Source: Variovorax soli NBRC 106424
GTDB taxonomy: Bacteria > Pseudomonadota > Gammaproteobacteria > Burkholderiales > Burkholderiaceae_C
NCBI RefSeq assembly: GCF_001591385.1
Contig: NZ_BCUU01000003.1
Span: 1-64,000, forward strand
Direction: 5' to 3'
Length of the DNA: 64,000 bases
Shown one piece after another: positions 17,065 to 25,476 of the stretch. Position 1 is the stretch's first letter, and each line of letters starts with the position of its first letter. Made by a program: the position numbers and the translations under genes. Under the pieces are notes generated by a model. It saw nothing but the letters and a program-made list of their open reading frames with translations, ran no database searches and was not told the origin of the DNA.

Positions 17065-17974
17065 AGGCCACCCCCTGCGCATGGGCGAGCGGCGACGCAT
17101 TCGCCAGCTGCGGCGTGTTGGCCGCCTGCACATCGGCCGTGGGCCGCACCAAGGCGCGCTGTTGGCCGCGCTGTTGGGCGCGCTGGCGCACCAGTTCGTC
17201 GATCTCGCGGCCGAGCGCGGTGCGGCGCTCCGCCGCCGACGGGCCGTCCACTTCGAACTGCTCCACCAGCCGGCCCTGCTCCAGGATGGCCACATGCCTG
17301 CACAGCGCCTCCACCACCGACAGCTCGTGCGTGACGATGACGATGGTCACGCCCAGCTTCTCGTTCACCTCGCGCAGGGTCTGCAGCAGCTCGCGCGTGG
17401 TTTCGCTGTCCAGCGCCGAAGTGGGCTCGTCGCACAGCAGCACCTGCGGGCGCGGCGCCAGCGCGCGGGCAATGGCCACGCGCTGCTTCTGCCCGCCCGA
17501 CAGCTGCGCCGGGTAGCTGGCGGCCTTGTCCTCCAGGCCCACCAGCTTCAGGCACTCGCGCACGCGCGCCTGGATTTCGGCCCGCGTATGGCGGCCGTGG
17601 ATCTTCAGCGGGAAGGCCACGTTGTCCGCCACCGTGGCGTTCTGGATGAGGTTGAACTGCTGGAAGATCATGCCGATGTTCTGGCGCGTATCGCGCAGTT
17701 CGCGGCGCGACAGCTGCGTGAGGTCGCGGCCGGACACGATCACCTGCCCCGCATCGGGGCGCTCCAGCAGGTTGATGAGGCGCAGCAGCGTGGACTTGCC
17801 CGCGCCGCTCTTGCCGATCAGGCCGAAGGTGTCGCCGGCATGGATGTCCAGCGAGAGCGAATGCACCGCATCGAAGGTGCCGCCACCGGGCAGCGCGAAT
17901 GATTTCTTCACGGCTTGCAGCCGTATCACCGGCTGCGTGCCCGGTGGTTTCGTGGATTGAAAGTCTGTGGTCAT
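17057..17974 (-). CDS. metN: MetN-like ABC transporter ATPase without C-terminal NIL domain
   Basis: 305 residues. Walker [12 protein letters not shown] (about residue 50), Q-loop [10 protein letters not shown], signature [16 protein letters not shown], Walker [13 protein letters not shown]. After the ATPase core (about residue 250) comes a Gln/Ala-rich tail instead of the methionine-sensing NIL domain of E. coli MetN (about 343 residues). So trans-inhibition by methionine is not expected, which fits another sulfur ligand. ATG 17974 chosen because it precedes the conserved core; upstream in-frame codons look non-coding. Head of the metNIQ-luciferase-CMD-AhpD operon. Confidence 0.9.
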   Translation of the reverse strand: MTTDFQSTKPPGTQPVIRLQAVKKSFALPGGGTFDAVHSLSLDIHAGDTFGLIGKSGAGKSTLLRLINLLERPDAGQVIVSGRDLTQLSRRELRDTRQNIGMIFQQFNLIQNATVADNVAFPLKIHGRHTRAEIQARVRECLKLVGLEDKAASYPAQLSGGQKQRVAIARALAPRPQVLLCDEPTSALDSETTRELLQTLREVNEKLGVTIVIVTHELSVVEALCRHVAILEQGRLVEQFEVDGPSAAERRTALGREIDELVRQRAQQRGQQRALVRPTADVQAANTPQLANASPLAHAQGVAYA

Positions 17975-18050
17975 CTCAGCAGGGTTGCCCGGCAAAGCGG
18001 CCGAGTATGGGAAGCGCATCCCCAAAGGGGAAGGACGCTTTCGTCGCGTG

Positions 18051-18109
18051 CTTATGCGCTTTTCGATGAAGGCCCGCTGTCGCGCCGTGCGGCTGCGCCC
18101 GCGCATAAG
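18051..18109. promoter_or_regulatory. Separated 9-bp inverted repeat in divergent metN/metQ2 region
   Basis: CTTATGCGC (18051-18059) and GCGCATAAG (18101-18109), perfect inverted copies 41 bp apart, in the 213-bp gap between the divergent metN and second metQ. The CTTAT/ATAAG cores resemble half-sites bound by CysB-type LysR regulators, and such a gene lies at 19125. Candidate activator sites for both directions. Confidence 0.45.
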
Positions 18110-18187
18110 GTTCTGCGTTTTCCTTCCTTCCGGGCGGCGGTGCGCGGCGGCAAAGTCGCGCCACTTTCACTCCATTGCAACTTTCAA

Positions 18188-19003
18188 ATGCTCGCCTCCC
18201 TTCGCCGCGCCGCCCTGTCCATCGTCGCCACCGCCCTTCTTTCCGCCACCTGCGGCGCGCTGCATGCGCAAGACAACAAGAAGGCGCTGAAGGTCGGCGT
18301 CTCGGTGGGCAACGGCGAGCAGATCTTCGAGGTGGTGAAGAAGGTCGCGGCGCGCGACGGGCTGGCGATCGACGTGGTCGTGTTCAACGACTACCAGCTG
18401 CCCAATGCCGCGCTGGCGGCCGGCGACCTGGATGCCAATGCCTTCCAGCACCAGCCCTTCCTGGACAACCAGAACAAGTCGCGCGGCTTCGACATCGTGC
18501 CGGTGGGCCTGACCATCACCGCGCCGCTGGGCTTCTACTCGCGCAAGATCAAGTCCATCGACCAGCTGCCCGACGGCGCCTCGGTGGGCATCCAGAACGA
18601 TCCGTCCAACGGCAACCGCGCGCTGCTCCTGCTGCAGGAAGCCAGGCTCATCACGCTCAAGCCCGAGGCGGTGAAGAACAACACCGCCACGCCGCTGGAC
18701 GTGGTGTCCAACCCGAAGAAGCTCAAGCTGGTGCCGCTGGACGCGGCGCAGCTGCCGCGTTCGCTGGACGACCTGGTCATCGCCTCCATCAACAACGACT
18801 ATGCCGAGAAGGCGGGCCTGTCGCTGGCCAAGGATGCGGTCATCAAGGAATCGCCCCAGAGCCCCTATGCCAACCTGATCGCGGTGCGCCGCGCCGACAA
18901 GGACAAGCCCTGGGCCCGGCAGCTGGTGAAGGCCTACCAGTCGCCCGAGGTGAAGAGCTTCATCGAGACCAAGTTCAACGGCTCGCTGGTGCCGGCCTTC
19001 TGA
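18188..19003 (+). CDS. MetQ/NlpA-family ABC substrate-binding protein (orphan, copy 2)
   Basis: 271 residues with a Sec signal (MLASLRRAALSIVATALLSA, cleavage at ALHAQ). Mature part LKVGVSVGNGEQIFEVVKKVAARDGLAIDVVVFNDYQLPNAALAAGDLDANAFQHQPFL is a clear MetQ-type receptor. Transcribed alone, divergent from metNIQ and ahead of the CysB-type regulator. It has no permease or ATPase of its own in view and may feed the MetNI at 16402-17974. Ligand probably an alkylsulfur compound. Confidence 0.9.
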   Translation: MLASLRRAALSIVATALLSATCGALHAQDNKKALKVGVSVGNGEQIFEVVKKVAARDGLAIDVVVFNDYQLPNAALAAGDLDANAFQHQPFLDNQNKSRGFDIVPVGLTITAPLGFYSRKIKSIDQLPDGASVGIQNDPSNGNRALLLLQEARLITLKPEAVKNNTATPLDVVSNPKKLKLVPLDAAQLPRSLDDLVIASINNDYAEKAGLSLAKDAVIKESPQSPYANLIAVRRADKDKPWARQLVKAYQSPEVKSFIETKFNGSLVPAF

Positions 19004-19124
19004 GCGCCCTTTCAGATCATTCACTCATTTGAAAGCAACAAATCGGTAGTTCGCGATTGGAAGGCCGCCTTGCAGAATCGTCCGCAGAGTGCCCCACATG
19101 GCACAGCTTTTTTCGGCGATTGCA

Positions 19125-20141
19125 ATGAACTTCCAACAACTGCGCTCCGTGCGCGAAGCCGTGCGTTGCGGCTTCAATCTCACCGAGGCGGCCCAGGTGC
19201 TCCACACCTCCCAGCCGGGCGTGAGCCGGCAGATCCGCGAGCTTGAAGAAGAGCTCGGGCTCGAGCTCTTCGCCCGCGCCGGCAAGCGGCTGACGGGCCT
19301 CACGCCGCCCGGCGACTACCTGCTGCCCATCATCGAGCGCGTGCTGCTGGAAAGCCGCAACCTGCGCCAGGCGGGGCAGGACTTTCTCTCGCAAAAGCGC
19401 GGGCTGCTGTCGATTGCCGCCACGCATTCGCAGGCGCGCTACGCGCTGCCGATCGCGGTGCAGGAATTCCGCGGGCGCTTTCCCGACGTCCAGATCCACC
19501 TGCGCCAGGGCTCGCCGCAGCAGATCGCGCAGATGCTGCTGGACGGCGAAGCCGACGTGGGCATTGCCACCGAGGCGCTGAGCGACTATTCGCAGCTGGT
19601 GGCACTGCCCAGCTTCCGCTGGACCCACTCGCTCATCGTGCCGCCGGGCCATGCGCTGCTGGACGGACCGGTGACCATCGAGCGCCTGGCGGGTTATCCG
19701 CTGGTCACCTACGACAGCGGCTTCACCGGCCGCAACCGCATCGACCAGGCCTTCGTGGACGCGGGCCTCAAGCCCGACCTGGCCATCACCGCCATGGACG
19801 CCGACGTGATCAAGACCTACGTGGAGCTCGGCCTGGGCGTGGGCGTGGTGGCCGGCATCGCCTTCGAGTCGGAGCGCGACACGCGGCTGCGCGCGGTGGA
19901 CGTGGGCCACCTGTTCGGCATCAACACCACCAAGCTGGCGGTGCGGCGCGGCGCCTACCTGCGCGCCTACGTGTACGACTTCATCGAATCGTTCTCGCCG
20001 GTGCTCACCCGCCAGGTGGTGGAGGAAGCCCTCGGGGCCGAGCGCGAGGAAGCGGCCAGCGGGCCGCCGGCCGAGCCGGCCTTGACGCAGCTGCTGGCCG
20101 CCCGCGCGCCGCACCCGTCCGCCGCGGCGCAATTCAACTGA
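19125..20141 (+). CDS. LysR-family regulator of the CysB/Cbl type
   Basis: 338 residues. MNFQQLRSVREAVRCGFNLTEAAQVLHTSQPGVSRQIRELEEELGLELFARAGKRLTGLT is nearly diagnostic for CysB-like proteins that respond to sulfate or acetylserine/APS and activate sulfur-starvation genes. ATG 19125 chosen to match the family start although its RBS is weak; an in-frame ATG at 19098 exists. The C-terminus carries a short Glu/Ala/Pro-rich tail. It sits in the middle of the organosulfur region, 121 bp after the orphan metQ, and is the natural candidate activator of the whole region. Confidence 0.9.
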   Translation: MNFQQLRSVREAVRCGFNLTEAAQVLHTSQPGVSRQIRELEEELGLELFARAGKRLTGLTPPGDYLLPIIERVLLESRNLRQAGQDFLSQKRGLLSIAATHSQARYALPIAVQEFRGRFPDVQIHLRQGSPQQIAQMLLDGEADVGIATEALSDYSQLVALPSFRWTHSLIVPPGHALLDGPVTIERLAGYPLVTYDSGFTGRNRIDQAFVDAGLKPDLAITAMDADVIKTYVELGLGVGVVAGIAFESERDTRLRAVDVGHLFGINTTKLAVRRGAYLRAYVYDFIESFSPVLTRQVVEEALGAEREEAASGPPAEPALTQLLAARAPHPSAAAQFN

Positions 20142-20154
20142 AGCCCTCGCTGCC

Positions 20155-21834
20155 TCAGTGCGCGTGATCGTGCATGGCGGGGCTCAGGGCCAGCTTCGCG
20201 CTTCCGGTCGCCGCCTTGGTGGCCGGGCAGAGGCGCGGGTCCGGCACGCGCAGCAGGGCACGGCCGGCCGCCACGTTCGTGGGCACGTCGTTCTCCACCA
20301 CCGCCCGGCCGTTGATCATGGTCAGCATGATGCCTTCGGACAGCAGCGCCGGCGCGGTATAGCTCGCCCTGGCCTTGAAGCGCGCCGGATCAAACACCAC
20401 GATGTCGGCGAACTGGCCCGCCTTCAGGCGGCCGCGGTCGACGATGCCCAGCGAGTCGGCGGTGAGCGAGGTGCTGCTGTTTACGAACTGGCCGATGGAG
20501 ATCACCTTCTGTCGCACCACGTACTCGCCGTACTTCTGCGAGAACGAAGCGACCGCACGCGGATGGCCCGGCGACGAGTCGGACGAGGTCATGACCCAGG
20601 GCCGCTTCATGAAGGCACGCACATCCTCTTCGCTCTGGTTGAAGTTGGCGACGAGGTTCTCGCTTTCGCGCAGCACCAGGATGGTGGCGTCGACCGCGTC
20701 GCCGCGGGTCGATGCCTGCGCGATCTGCGCCAGCGTCTTGCCCACATATTTGGGATTGCCCGCCGCGATCAGGACCGCCGCGGCGCCGTTGCGCAGGCGC
20801 AGGTTCTCGGCGATGCCGGCGCGCAGCCGCTCCTGCACGGCCGGATCGTCGAAGCGCTGCAGCAGCGCCGGGCGGCCGCCGGCGTTGGCCCACGCCGGAA
20901 TCAGCGCGGCGGAGAGGTAGGTGCTCGAAGCGAGCCACGGGTACTGGTCGGCGTGGACCTTCTGGCCTGCCGCCTGCGCGTCCTCGACCATCTTGATCAG
21001 CTGTCCGCTCATGCCCTGCACATCGGCACCCAGGGCCTTGATGTGCGCGATGTGAACCGGCATGCCGGCTTCGCGGCCGATGCGCAGCGCTTCCGCCACG
21101 GCGGCCGGCAGGCCGGCCCGGGTCTGCTCGTCGCGGATGTGGCTGTCGTAGGGCACGCCGTGCACCGCCGCGGCCTTGGCCACCTCGATGACCTCTTCGG
21201 TGGTGGAGAAGTTCTGCGGCGTGTAGTAGAGGCCGGTGGAGAAGCCGATGGCGCCCTGGCAGATGGCGCCGGCCACCAGCTTCTTCATGGCCTCGAGCTG
21301 CTGCGCCGTGGGCGCGACATTGTTGTTGGCCAGCTGGCTCTGGCGCACGGGGCCGAAGCCCACGAACATGGCCGCGTTCGTGCCCGGCGGGTTGGCTCGC
21401 ATGCGCTCGGCCTGGCCGGCGATGTCGTAGCCGCCGTAGCCGTCGTTGCCGATCACGGAGGTGGTCACGCCCTGCGTGACGAAGGCCAGGTTGAGCCGCT
21501 TGGACGCGTTGTCCGACAGCAGGTCGGTGTCGGCATGGGTGTGCGCGTCGATGAAGCCCGGGGTCACGGCCATGCCGGTGGCGTCGATGGTGCGGCCTGC
21601 CGTCGTGCCTGCGGGCGCCTTGCCGACGAAGACGATGCGGTCGCCCGCCACGCCGACGTCCGCGACGGTGGGTTCGAGGGCGTCGCCGTTGTAGACGGAC
21701 CCACCCCGGATCAGCACGTCGACCGCGATGGGGTTGGACGGCTGCGCCAGCGTGTCGCCGCTGCTCCTGCATGCCGACAGCGCGAGCAGGGAAAGGGTGG
21801 CTGCCATCAGGCAGGAAGGCGGGTGAAGCTTCAT
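20155..21834 (-). CDS. N-acyl-D-amino-acid deacylase-like amidohydrolase lipoprotein
   Basis: 559 residues. A lipoprotein signal (LLALSAC lipobox, Cys about 21) follows MKLHPPSCLMAATL, so the enzyme is probably anchored outside the inner membrane. AVTPGFIDAHTHADTDLLSD carries the HxH metal motif; VHIAHIKALG and SSDSSPGHPRA supply further metal/active-site positions of the D-aminoacylase family (amidohydrolase superfamily, zinc). Last gene of the 14.7-kb minus-strand sulfur run; might release a sulfur-containing amino acid from an N-acyl conjugate, but this is inference. Confidence 0.85.
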   Translation of the reverse strand: MKLHPPSCLMAATLSLLALSACRSSGDTLAQPSNPIAVDVLIRGGSVYNGDALEPTVADVGVAGDRIVFVGKAPAGTTAGRTIDATGMAVTPGFIDAHTHADTDLLSDNASKRLNLAFVTQGVTTSVIGNDGYGGYDIAGQAERMRANPPGTNAAMFVGFGPVRQSQLANNNVAPTAQQLEAMKKLVAGAICQGAIGFSTGLYYTPQNFSTTEEVIEVAKAAAVHGVPYDSHIRDEQTRAGLPAAVAEALRIGREAGMPVHIAHIKALGADVQGMSGQLIKMVEDAQAAGQKVHADQYPWLASSTYLSAALIPAWANAGGRPALLQRFDDPAVQERLRAGIAENLRLRNGAAAVLIAAGNPKYVGKTLAQIAQASTRGDAVDATILVLRESENLVANFNQSEEDVRAFMKRPWVMTSSDSSPGHPRAVASFSQKYGEYVVRQKVISIGQFVNSSTSLTADSLGIVDRGRLKAGQFADIVVFDPARFKARASYTAPALLSEGIMLTMINGRAVVENDVPTNVAAGRALLRVPDPRLCPATKAATGSAKLALSPAMHDHAH

Positions 21835-21917
21835 TGGGGGTTGGCGTGTCGTTGCGGGGCTGCGGCAGCCGCAGGCTTGACGCCGGATTCTGCCCGTGAA
21901 GCTCGCCCGCCCCTTCG

Positions 21918-23312
21918 TCACGCCAGCTTCAGGCGCGGCCCTTCAGTCCCCTGGGGCGGCAGCCGCCGAAAGCCTGCGCCGAAGTGCCGCTGCGGCAGCC
22001 GGTCCGATTCGCCGAAGAGCTTCCTGCGCAGGCTGCCGTTCTCGTACGCGGTCTTGTAGACGCCGCGGCTTTGCAGCTCGGGCACCACCAGGTCGACGAA
22101 GTCCTCGTAGCTTTCGGGCACCACGGTGCGGCTGAGGTTGAAGCCGTCCACGCCCGTCTCGTCGACCCAGGACTGCAGCTCGTCCGCCACCTGCGCGGGC
22201 GTGCCGACGATGGCCGGGTAGCGGCCGCCCAGCTCGAAGATCTCCAGCAGCTGCCGGCGCGTCCAGCCATGCTGCTGCGCCGTGCGGGTGGCCGACTCGA
22301 TGGCGTTGGTCGGCCCGTACTGGATGGGCTCGTCCAGGTCGTAGCGCGCGTAGTCGATGCCGGTGCTGGCCGAGAAATGCGCCAGGCCCGCTTCTCGGCT
22401 GGCGTAGCGCTTGTAGTCCTCGTGCTTCTCCCTCGCCTGCTTCAAGGTGGGCGCGGTGACGACGGCGGCGCCGACGAAGACCTTCACGTCCTCGGGCCGG
22501 CGGCCGCTTTGCACCAGCTGCTCGCGCAGCGACGCCACGCTCTTCTTCGCGGCCGCCTTGTTGGGCGGCGAGATGAACACGCATTCGGCATGGCGGCCCG
22601 CAAAGCGCTGGCCGCGCCCCGATGCGCCGGCCTGGAACAGCACCGGCGTGCGCTGCGGCGAAGGCTCGGCCAGGTGGTAGCCGTCCACCTGGTAGTAGCG
22701 GCCCCGGTGGTGCACCGGGTGCACCCTGGCCGGGTCGGCGTACACGCGCTCGGCCCGGTCGCGGCGCACCGCCCCCTCTTCCCAGCTGCCCTCCCAGAGC
22801 TTGTAGAGCACCTCGAGGAACTCGTCGGCGCGGTCGTAGCGCTCGTCGTGCGGCAGCTGCTCGGCCAGGCCCATGGCGCGCGCCGCACTGTCCAGATAAC
22901 CGGTGACGATGTTCCAGCCGATGCGCCCGCGCGTGAGGTGGTCCAGCGTCGAGAAGCGCCGCGCCAGCAGGTAGGGCAGCTCGTAGCCCAGGTTGACCGT
23001 CACGCCGAAACCCAGGTGCCGCGTCACCGCCGCCATGGCCGAGACCAGCATCATCGGGTCGTTCACCGGCAGCTGGATCGACTCGCGCAGCGTCACGTCC
23101 ACATTGCCCTGGTAGACGTCGTACACGCCCACGATGTCAGCGATGAACAGGCCGTCGAACAGGCCGCGCTCCAGCGTGCGGGCAATGCCCGTCCAGTGCT
23201 CGATGGTGTTGTAGGCGGTGGATTCGTCGCGCGGATGCGTCCACAGGCCGTGGTTGATGTGGCCGACGCAGTTCATGTTGAACGCGTTCAGCAGGATCTT
23301 CTTCTTGCTCAT
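21918..23312 (-). CDS. NtaA/SnaA/DszA-family FMN-dependent monooxygenase
   Basis: 464-residue luciferase-like monooxygenase. N-terminal LLNAFNMNCVGHINHGLWTHP and RIGWNIVTGYLDSAARAMGL are characteristic of the nitrilotriacetate/dibenzothiophene-sulfone monooxygenase group, which use FMNH2 supplied by a separate reductase. The MsuE-like reductase at 26733 is the likely supplier. It follows the third MetQ gene by 17 bp. Substrate probably an organosulfur compound (sulfone or sulfide) by context; nitrogen substrates remain possible. Confidence 0.88.
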   Translation of the reverse strand: MSKKKILLNAFNMNCVGHINHGLWTHPRDESTAYNTIEHWTGIARTLERGLFDGLFIADIVGVYDVYQGNVDVTLRESIQLPVNDPMMLVSAMAAVTRHLGFGVTVNLGYELPYLLARRFSTLDHLTRGRIGWNIVTGYLDSAARAMGLAEQLPHDERYDRADEFLEVLYKLWEGSWEEGAVRRDRAERVYADPARVHPVHHRGRYYQVDGYHLAEPSPQRTPVLFQAGASGRGQRFAGRHAECVFISPPNKAAAKKSVASLREQLVQSGRRPEDVKVFVGAAVVTAPTLKQAREKHEDYKRYASREAGLAHFSASTGIDYARYDLDEPIQYGPTNAIESATRTAQQHGWTRRQLLEIFELGGRYPAIVGTPAQVADELQSWVDETGVDGFNLSRTVVPESYEDFVDLVVPELQSRGVYKTAYENGSLRRKLFGESDRLPQRHFGAGFRRLPPQGTEGPRLKLA

Positions 23313-23329
23313 GCTGCCTGGGCGCGGGG

Positions 23330-24190
23330 TCAGAAGGCCGGGACCACGCCGCCGGCGAAGGTCTTGAGGATGAACTCGCGCACCTCGTCGCTCTGGTAGG
23401 CCTTGACCAGCTGCGGCACCCAGGGCTGCGCCTGGTCCTGCTCGCGCACCGCGATCAGGCAGGCGTAGGGGCCGTCCTTGTCTTCCACCAGGATGCCGTC
23501 GCGCACCGGGTTGAGCCCGGCCTTGTTGGCATAGTCGGCGTTCACGGCCGAGGCGTCGGTGTCGTCCAGCGTGCGCGGCAGCTGCGCCGCCTCGATCTCG
23601 GCAAAGCGGAACTTCTTGGGGTTCTCGATGATGTCGCGCGGCGTGGCGTTGACGCCGGCAATCGGGTCGATGCCGGTCTTGAGCTTGATGGCGCCGGCCT
23701 TCTGCAACAGCAGCAGCACGCGGCTCTCGTTGGCCGGGTCGTTGGGAATGGCGATGCTCGCCCCGTCGGGCAGGTCCGAGAAGTTCTTGTACTTCCTGGA
23801 ATAGATCGCCATCGGCCCGATCCAGGTGCGGCCGAAGCCCACGATCCTGTAGCCGCGCGAACGCACCTGCGCCGCCAGGAAGGGCCGGTGCTGAAAGCTG
23901 TTGGCGTCGATGTCGCCGGCCTCCAGCGCGGCATTGGGCCGGCTGTAGTCGGTGAAGGGCACGATCTGGATCTTCAGGCCGTAGTCGCGCTCGGCCACCC
24001 GCCGCGCCACCTCGAACACCTGCTCGTGCGGGCCGGTGGTCACGCCCACCTTCAGCAGCTTGGTCGTGCCGGGCGATTCCTTCAGCGCCGCGTGTGCGGG
24101 CGGCAGGCCCGCGGCCAGCAGCGCACCGGCGCTGCCCAGTTGCAGCAGCACGCGGCGGCGCGTGCTGGGTGGATGTCGTTCCATGCTCAT
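23330..24190 (-). CDS. MetQ/NlpA-family ABC substrate-binding protein (orphan, copy 3)
   Basis: 286 residues. The Arg-rich N-terminus (STRRRVLLQLGSAGALLAAG) resembles a Tat signal with AHA cleavage. Mature part LKVGVTTGPHEQVFEVARRVAERDYGLKIQIVPFTDYSRPNAALEAGDIDANSFQHRPFL is MetQ-like. Start ATG 24190 (MSM) or ATG 24184. It lies between an SfnB-type gene and the DszA-type monooxygenase and has no dedicated permease nearby, again pointing to sharing of MetNI. Confidence 0.9.
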   Translation of the reverse strand: MSMERHPPSTRRRVLLQLGSAGALLAAGLPPAHAALKESPGTTKLLKVGVTTGPHEQVFEVARRVAERDYGLKIQIVPFTDYSRPNAALEAGDIDANSFQHRPFLAAQVRSRGYRIVGFGRTWIGPMAIYSRKYKNFSDLPDGASIAIPNDPANESRVLLLLQKAGAIKLKTGIDPIAGVNATPRDIIENPKKFRFAEIEAAQLPRTLDDTDASAVNADYANKAGLNPVRDGILVEDKDGPYACLIAVREQDQAQPWVPQLVKAYQSDEVREFILKTFAGGVVPAF

Positions 24191-24203
24191 GCGGGCTCCG
24201 GAG

Positions 24204-25472
24204 TCAAAGCGCGCCATGTCGCGGCGGCAGCTTGTCGTTGAGGTAGAAGTTGCCGACCGCGTGGTACTTCCAGCGCACTGGGTCGTGCAGCGTGTGGGTG
24301 CGGGCGTTGCGCCAGAAGCGGTCCAGGCCCAGGCCGTCCAGCGTGGCGCCGGTGCCGGCCAGCTCGAACAGGCGCGTGCCTGCGGCCAGCGACGCGCTGG
24401 TGGTGAGCACCCGCGCCTCGGCCACGGCCACCGATGCCTCGGCCACGCTGCGCTCGTTCGAGTCGCGCTGCGCATCCGCCACGATGCGCGCCGCGCGGCG
24501 CACCAGCGCCTCGGCCGCACGCAGGCGAACCGCCACCTCGCCCACCTGGGCGATGGTCAACGGGTCGTGGCTGGCACGCTCCACCCCCGCATCGATCCAG
24601 GGCCGCGACCGGTCGCGCACGAAAGGCAGCGTGGCGGCCAGTGCGCCCTGGCCGATGCCCAGGTCGATGGCGGCATGCAGCAACTGCGCGAAGGGCCCGA
24701 TGGTGGTCGGCCGCTCCATCGACGCCTGGAAGGGCACCACCCACTCGCGCTCCACCCGCACGTTGTCGAAGGCCACCGAGCCGCTGCCGGTCACGCGCTG
24801 GCCGAATCCGTCCCAGTCGTCGGTGATGGACACACCGTCGGCGCCGCGCGGCACGAAGGCCATCCGCGTCACCTCGCGGCCCTCTTCGAGCGACACCACC
24901 ATGGTGGGAATCCAGTGCGCGAAGAGCGCGCCGGTGCAATAGAACTTGCGCCCGTCCACCCGGAAGCCGTCGCCGTCGGGCGTGAGCCGGGTGCGGCGCT
25001 TGAAGTCCTTGTGGCCGATCTCCGCCAGCGCATTGCCCAGGCGCTCGCCGGCCAGCACGCGCTCGTAGAAGAAGCGCTGCTGCGCCGGCGTGCCGCCCAC
25101 GCGAAGGACCTCCAGCGCGTAGAAATGGTTCTGCGGAATCTGCCCGAGCGAGCCGTCGGCCGCCGAGATGATGGCGATCACCTGGGCCAGCGTGGCGTTC
25201 GACACACCGGGGCCGCCGTATTCGCGCGGAACGGTGATGGACCACAGGCCGCTGGCGGAAAAGCGATCCAGCTCGGCCCAGGGGAGCACGCGCTCGCGGT
25301 CGCGCGGCACGGCGTTCTCCTCGAAGTCCGCGGCCAGCTTGCGGGCGACCTCGATGGCATGGGCGTCATCGCGGATGCGCGCCGGCGCCTTGCGCGGTGC
25401 CGGCGCGGGCGCGGGTTGTGCCGGGGCGGGTACCGCGGGTGCCGGCCGCACGAGAGTGGCTTCAAGGGTCAT
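24204..25472 (-). CDS. sfnB: SfnB-type acyl-CoA-dehydrogenase-fold flavoprotein, copy 1
   Basis: 422 residues. After a Pro/Ala-rich N-tail of 30 residues, the acyl-CoA dehydrogenase fold runs through LWSITVPREYGGPGVSNATLAQVIAIISAADGSLGQIPQNHFYALE and ends ARTHTLHDPVRWKYHAVGNFYLND, both typical of the SfnB/DszC group of FMN-dependent sulfur-acquisition oxidoreductases. These use reduced flavin to monooxygenate dimethylsulfone- or thiophene-type sulfur. Nearest neighbour is a second copy (25477) with only 4 bp between. Confidence 0.88.
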   Translation of the reverse strand: MTLEATLVRPAPAVPAPAQPAPAPAPRKAPARIRDDAHAIEVARKLAADFEENAVPRDRERVLPWAELDRFSASGLWSITVPREYGGPGVSNATLAQVIAIISAADGSLGQIPQNHFYALEVLRVGGTPAQQRFFYERVLAGERLGNALAEIGHKDFKRRTRLTPDGDGFRVDGRKFYCTGALFAHWIPTMVVSLEEGREVTRMAFVPRGADGVSITDDWDGFGQRVTGSGSVAFDNVRVEREWVVPFQASMERPTTIGPFAQLLHAAIDLGIGQGALAATLPFVRDRSRPWIDAGVERASHDPLTIAQVGEVAVRLRAAEALVRRAARIVADAQRDSNERSVAEASVAVAEARVLTTSASLAAGTRLFELAGTGATLDGLGLDRFWRNARTHTLHDPVRWKYHAVGNFYLNDKLPPRHGAL

Positions 25473-25476
25473 GGTG

